Assembly: GCA_046590705.1 (NCBI GenBank)
Contig: JBKJUK010000009.1
Span: 1 to 6,124, forward strand
Origin: JBKJUK01 sp046590705
GTDB taxonomy: Bacteria > Acidobacteriota > Thermoanaerobaculia > Gp7-AA8
Direction: 5' to 3'
Length of the DNA stretch: 6,124 bases
Translations under genes and position numbers: made by a program
In this document: positions 4,754 to 6,124 of the stretch, in pieces
How the letters are laid out: the number at the start of each line of letters is the position of its first letter
How positions within the stretch are numbered: the stretch's first letter is position 1
The notes under the pieces: generated by a model
The model's input: the letters and a program-made list of their open reading frames with translations, nothing else
Told to the model about the DNA's origin: nothing
Databases searched by the model: none

Positions 4754-6124
4754 CGTCAGTGCGCATTCTGATCGTCGATGACCATCCGATCAATCTCAGG
4801 CTTCTGCGGGCGCAGCTGGAATCGCAGGGTCACACTGTCGTCGATGCAGCGAACGGCGTGGAGGCGCTGCAGGTTCTCGAACGCGGGGAGATCGAGGCGA
4901 TCGTCTCCGACATCCTGATGCCGATCATGGACGGATACCGTCTGTGCTACGAGGTGCGGCATGACGAGCGGTTCCGAAACCTGCCTTTCATCGTTTACAC
5001 GTCCAGCTATGTTTCAAGCGCAGACGAAAAACTGAGCCTCGAGCTCGGTGCGGACGGATACCTGCGCAAGCCGGCATCGGTCGAGAATCTTGTCCGGGTC
5101 ATCGACGAAGCGCTCGCCAACCCGGGCCGCCGGCCCGTTGTTGCGATCGAGAAAACCGACGTTCTCAAAGAATACAGCGAGCGACTGGTCGACAAACTCG
5201 AGGAGCGGAACACGCAGCTCATGCAGGCCGCGGAGCAGATGCACCTGCAGGCCACCGCCCTGGAAAACGCTGCCGACGCGATCCTGATCGCCGACGCAGC
5301 CGGAGTGATCGTCTGGGTCAACCCGGCCTTCACCACGATCTCTGGCTACAGCAGCGAAGAGGTCATCGGGAAAACGCCGCGAGTCCTCAGTTCGTTCAAA
5401 CATGAATCGGCTTTCTATCGAGAGTTGTGGGACACGTTGCGCAGCGGAAAGACGTGGCGCGGCGAAGTCATCAATCAGCGAAAGGACGGAACGCTTTACT
5501 ACGACGAGGACACCGTTACGCCGGTTCGCGATCCTGACGGCAGCATCACTCATTTCGTCGCCGTGATGCACGACGTGACCGAGCGCAGAAAGGCACAGGA
5601 GCAGCTGCGAGAGGCGAACGAACAGATGCGTGAGCTGCTCGATCACAGCCCCGCGGTTCTCTACGGGTTGAGGTGGGACGGCGAGACCTTCACCCCCCGC
5701 CGCATGAGCGGCAACGTCACCCGCCTTCTCGGCTTTGAAGTGGAAGAGACGATGAGCAGGGAATGGTGGATCGGACAGCTCCATCCGGACGACCGCTCTC
5801 GAGCCGAAGCGAGCATCGCGGAAACGCTGGCCCGAGGAGTCAGCCGGGCCGAGTATCGCGTTCGTCACAAAGACGGAACGTATCGGTGGGTCGAGGACAA
5901 TCGGCGGCTCATTCGGGACGCGGCAGGAGCGCCTGCGGAAGTGGCAGGCGTATGGATCGACATCACCGAGCGCCGAGACTCGCAGGACGAGATCCGCGAG
6001 CAGGCGGCCCTCATCGACCAGGCGCACGACGCCATCGTCGTGCGCGATCTCGATGATCGGATCACGTTCTGGAGCAAGGGAGCTGAGCGTGTTTACGGGT
6101 TTCCGGCGACTGCAGCACTCGGTC
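4750..6124 (+). CDS. Receiver-PAS-PAS-PAS protein, probable histidine kinase, 3' end outside window
   Basis: The frame stays open from the ATG at 4750 to the window edge (458 codons seen). The receiver domain (about 4-121) has D10-D11, D54 in SDILMPIMDG, T84 in VYTSSY and K107 in YLRKP. A coiled segment (about 136-170, rich in E, K, L and Q) joins it to PAS 1 (about 170-281, ending HDVTERR). PAS 2 (about 290-409) is PAS_3-like, with LHPDDR, RHKDGTYRWVED and ending WIDITERR. PAS 3 starts near 418 (IDQAHDAIVV) and is cut off. PAS 1 has GKTPRVL where photoactive LOV domains have GxNCRFL, so it lacks the flavin-binding cysteine. Proteins beginning this way usually end in HisKA-HATPase; a GGDEF or other end is possible because the C-terminus is not visible. 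GGAAGG lies 7 bases before the ATG, which overlaps the preceding stop. Confidence 0.9.
   Translation, partial: MTSVRILIVDDHPINLRLLRAQLESQGHTVVDAANGVEALQVLERGEIEAIVSDILMPIMDGYRLCYEVRHDERFRNLPFIVYTSSYVSSADEKLSLELGADGYLRKPASVENLVRVIDEALANPGRRPVVAIEKTDVLKEYSERLVDKLEERNTQLMQAAEQMHLQATALENAADAILIADAAGVIVWVNPAFTTISGYSSEEVIGKTPRVLSSFKHESAFYRELWDTLRSGKTWRGEVINQRKDGTLYYDEDTVTPVRDPDGSITHFVAVMHDVTERRKAQEQLREANEQMRELLDHSPAVLYGLRWDGETFTPRRMSGNVTRLLGFEVEETMSREWWIGQLHPDDRSRAEASIAETLARGVSRAEYRVRHKDGTYRWVEDNRRLIRDAAGAPAEVAGVWIDITERRDSQDEIREQAALIDQAHDAIVVRDLDDRITFWSKGAERVYGFPATAALG

Noticed and set aside
5014..6027. Minus-strand open frame of 337 codons
   Set aside because: Antisense to the receiver-PAS gene, with no recognisable motifs; a product of GC-rich codon bias on the opposite strand.

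Overview
The window comes from a moderately high-GC bacterium with dense two-component signalling. The gene content (a GAF/multi-PAS sensor kinase, free receivers, a receiver-headed PAS protein and a DUF4256 protein) fits a soil or water bacterium such as Gemmatimonadota, Acidobacteriota or Proteobacteria. Nothing in the sequence settles the phylum, so that placement is inference.

Layout. Positions 1-472 hold no convincing gene. They carry short inverted repeats and two related copies of a 20-base motif, and look like degenerate intergenic repeat DNA. Positions 473-1024 (minus strand) encode a complete 183-residue DUF4256 protein with a good ribosome binding site. Positions 1025-1573 are a 549-base divergent spacer without a confident gene but with much dyad symmetry: a row of five small hairpins (1129-1236), a weak promoter candidate (1266-1294) overlapping a 6-bp dyad, and a 10-bp perfect inverted repeat (1368-1411) in the presumed leader of the downstream operon.

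From 1574 to the right edge runs a tightly packed four-gene plus-strand operon. It comprises (1) a soluble sensor histidine kinase, GAF-PAS-PAS-PAS-HisKA-HATPase, whose three PAS units are a near-identical tandem triplication with an exact 384-base period; (2) and (3) two single-domain CheY/DivK-like receivers that are paralogues of each other; (4) a receiver-PAS-PAS-PAS protein cut by the window edge, probably a second kinase. Junctions are an ATGA overlap, a 10-base gap and another ATGA overlap, so the genes should be co-translated in similar amounts.

How they may work together (inference): the first kinase senses a cytoplasmic cue through GAF/PAS and phosphorylates one or more of three separate receivers. 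The third receiver controls a second PAS sensor/kinase, giving a branched or cascaded phosphorelay. No DNA-binding, GGDEF/EAL or other output domain, and no HPt domain, is visible in the window.

The most notable observations are the recent-looking PAS triplication, the one-kinase/three-receiver design, and the structured leader and divergent spacer. None is proof of a wholly new system.
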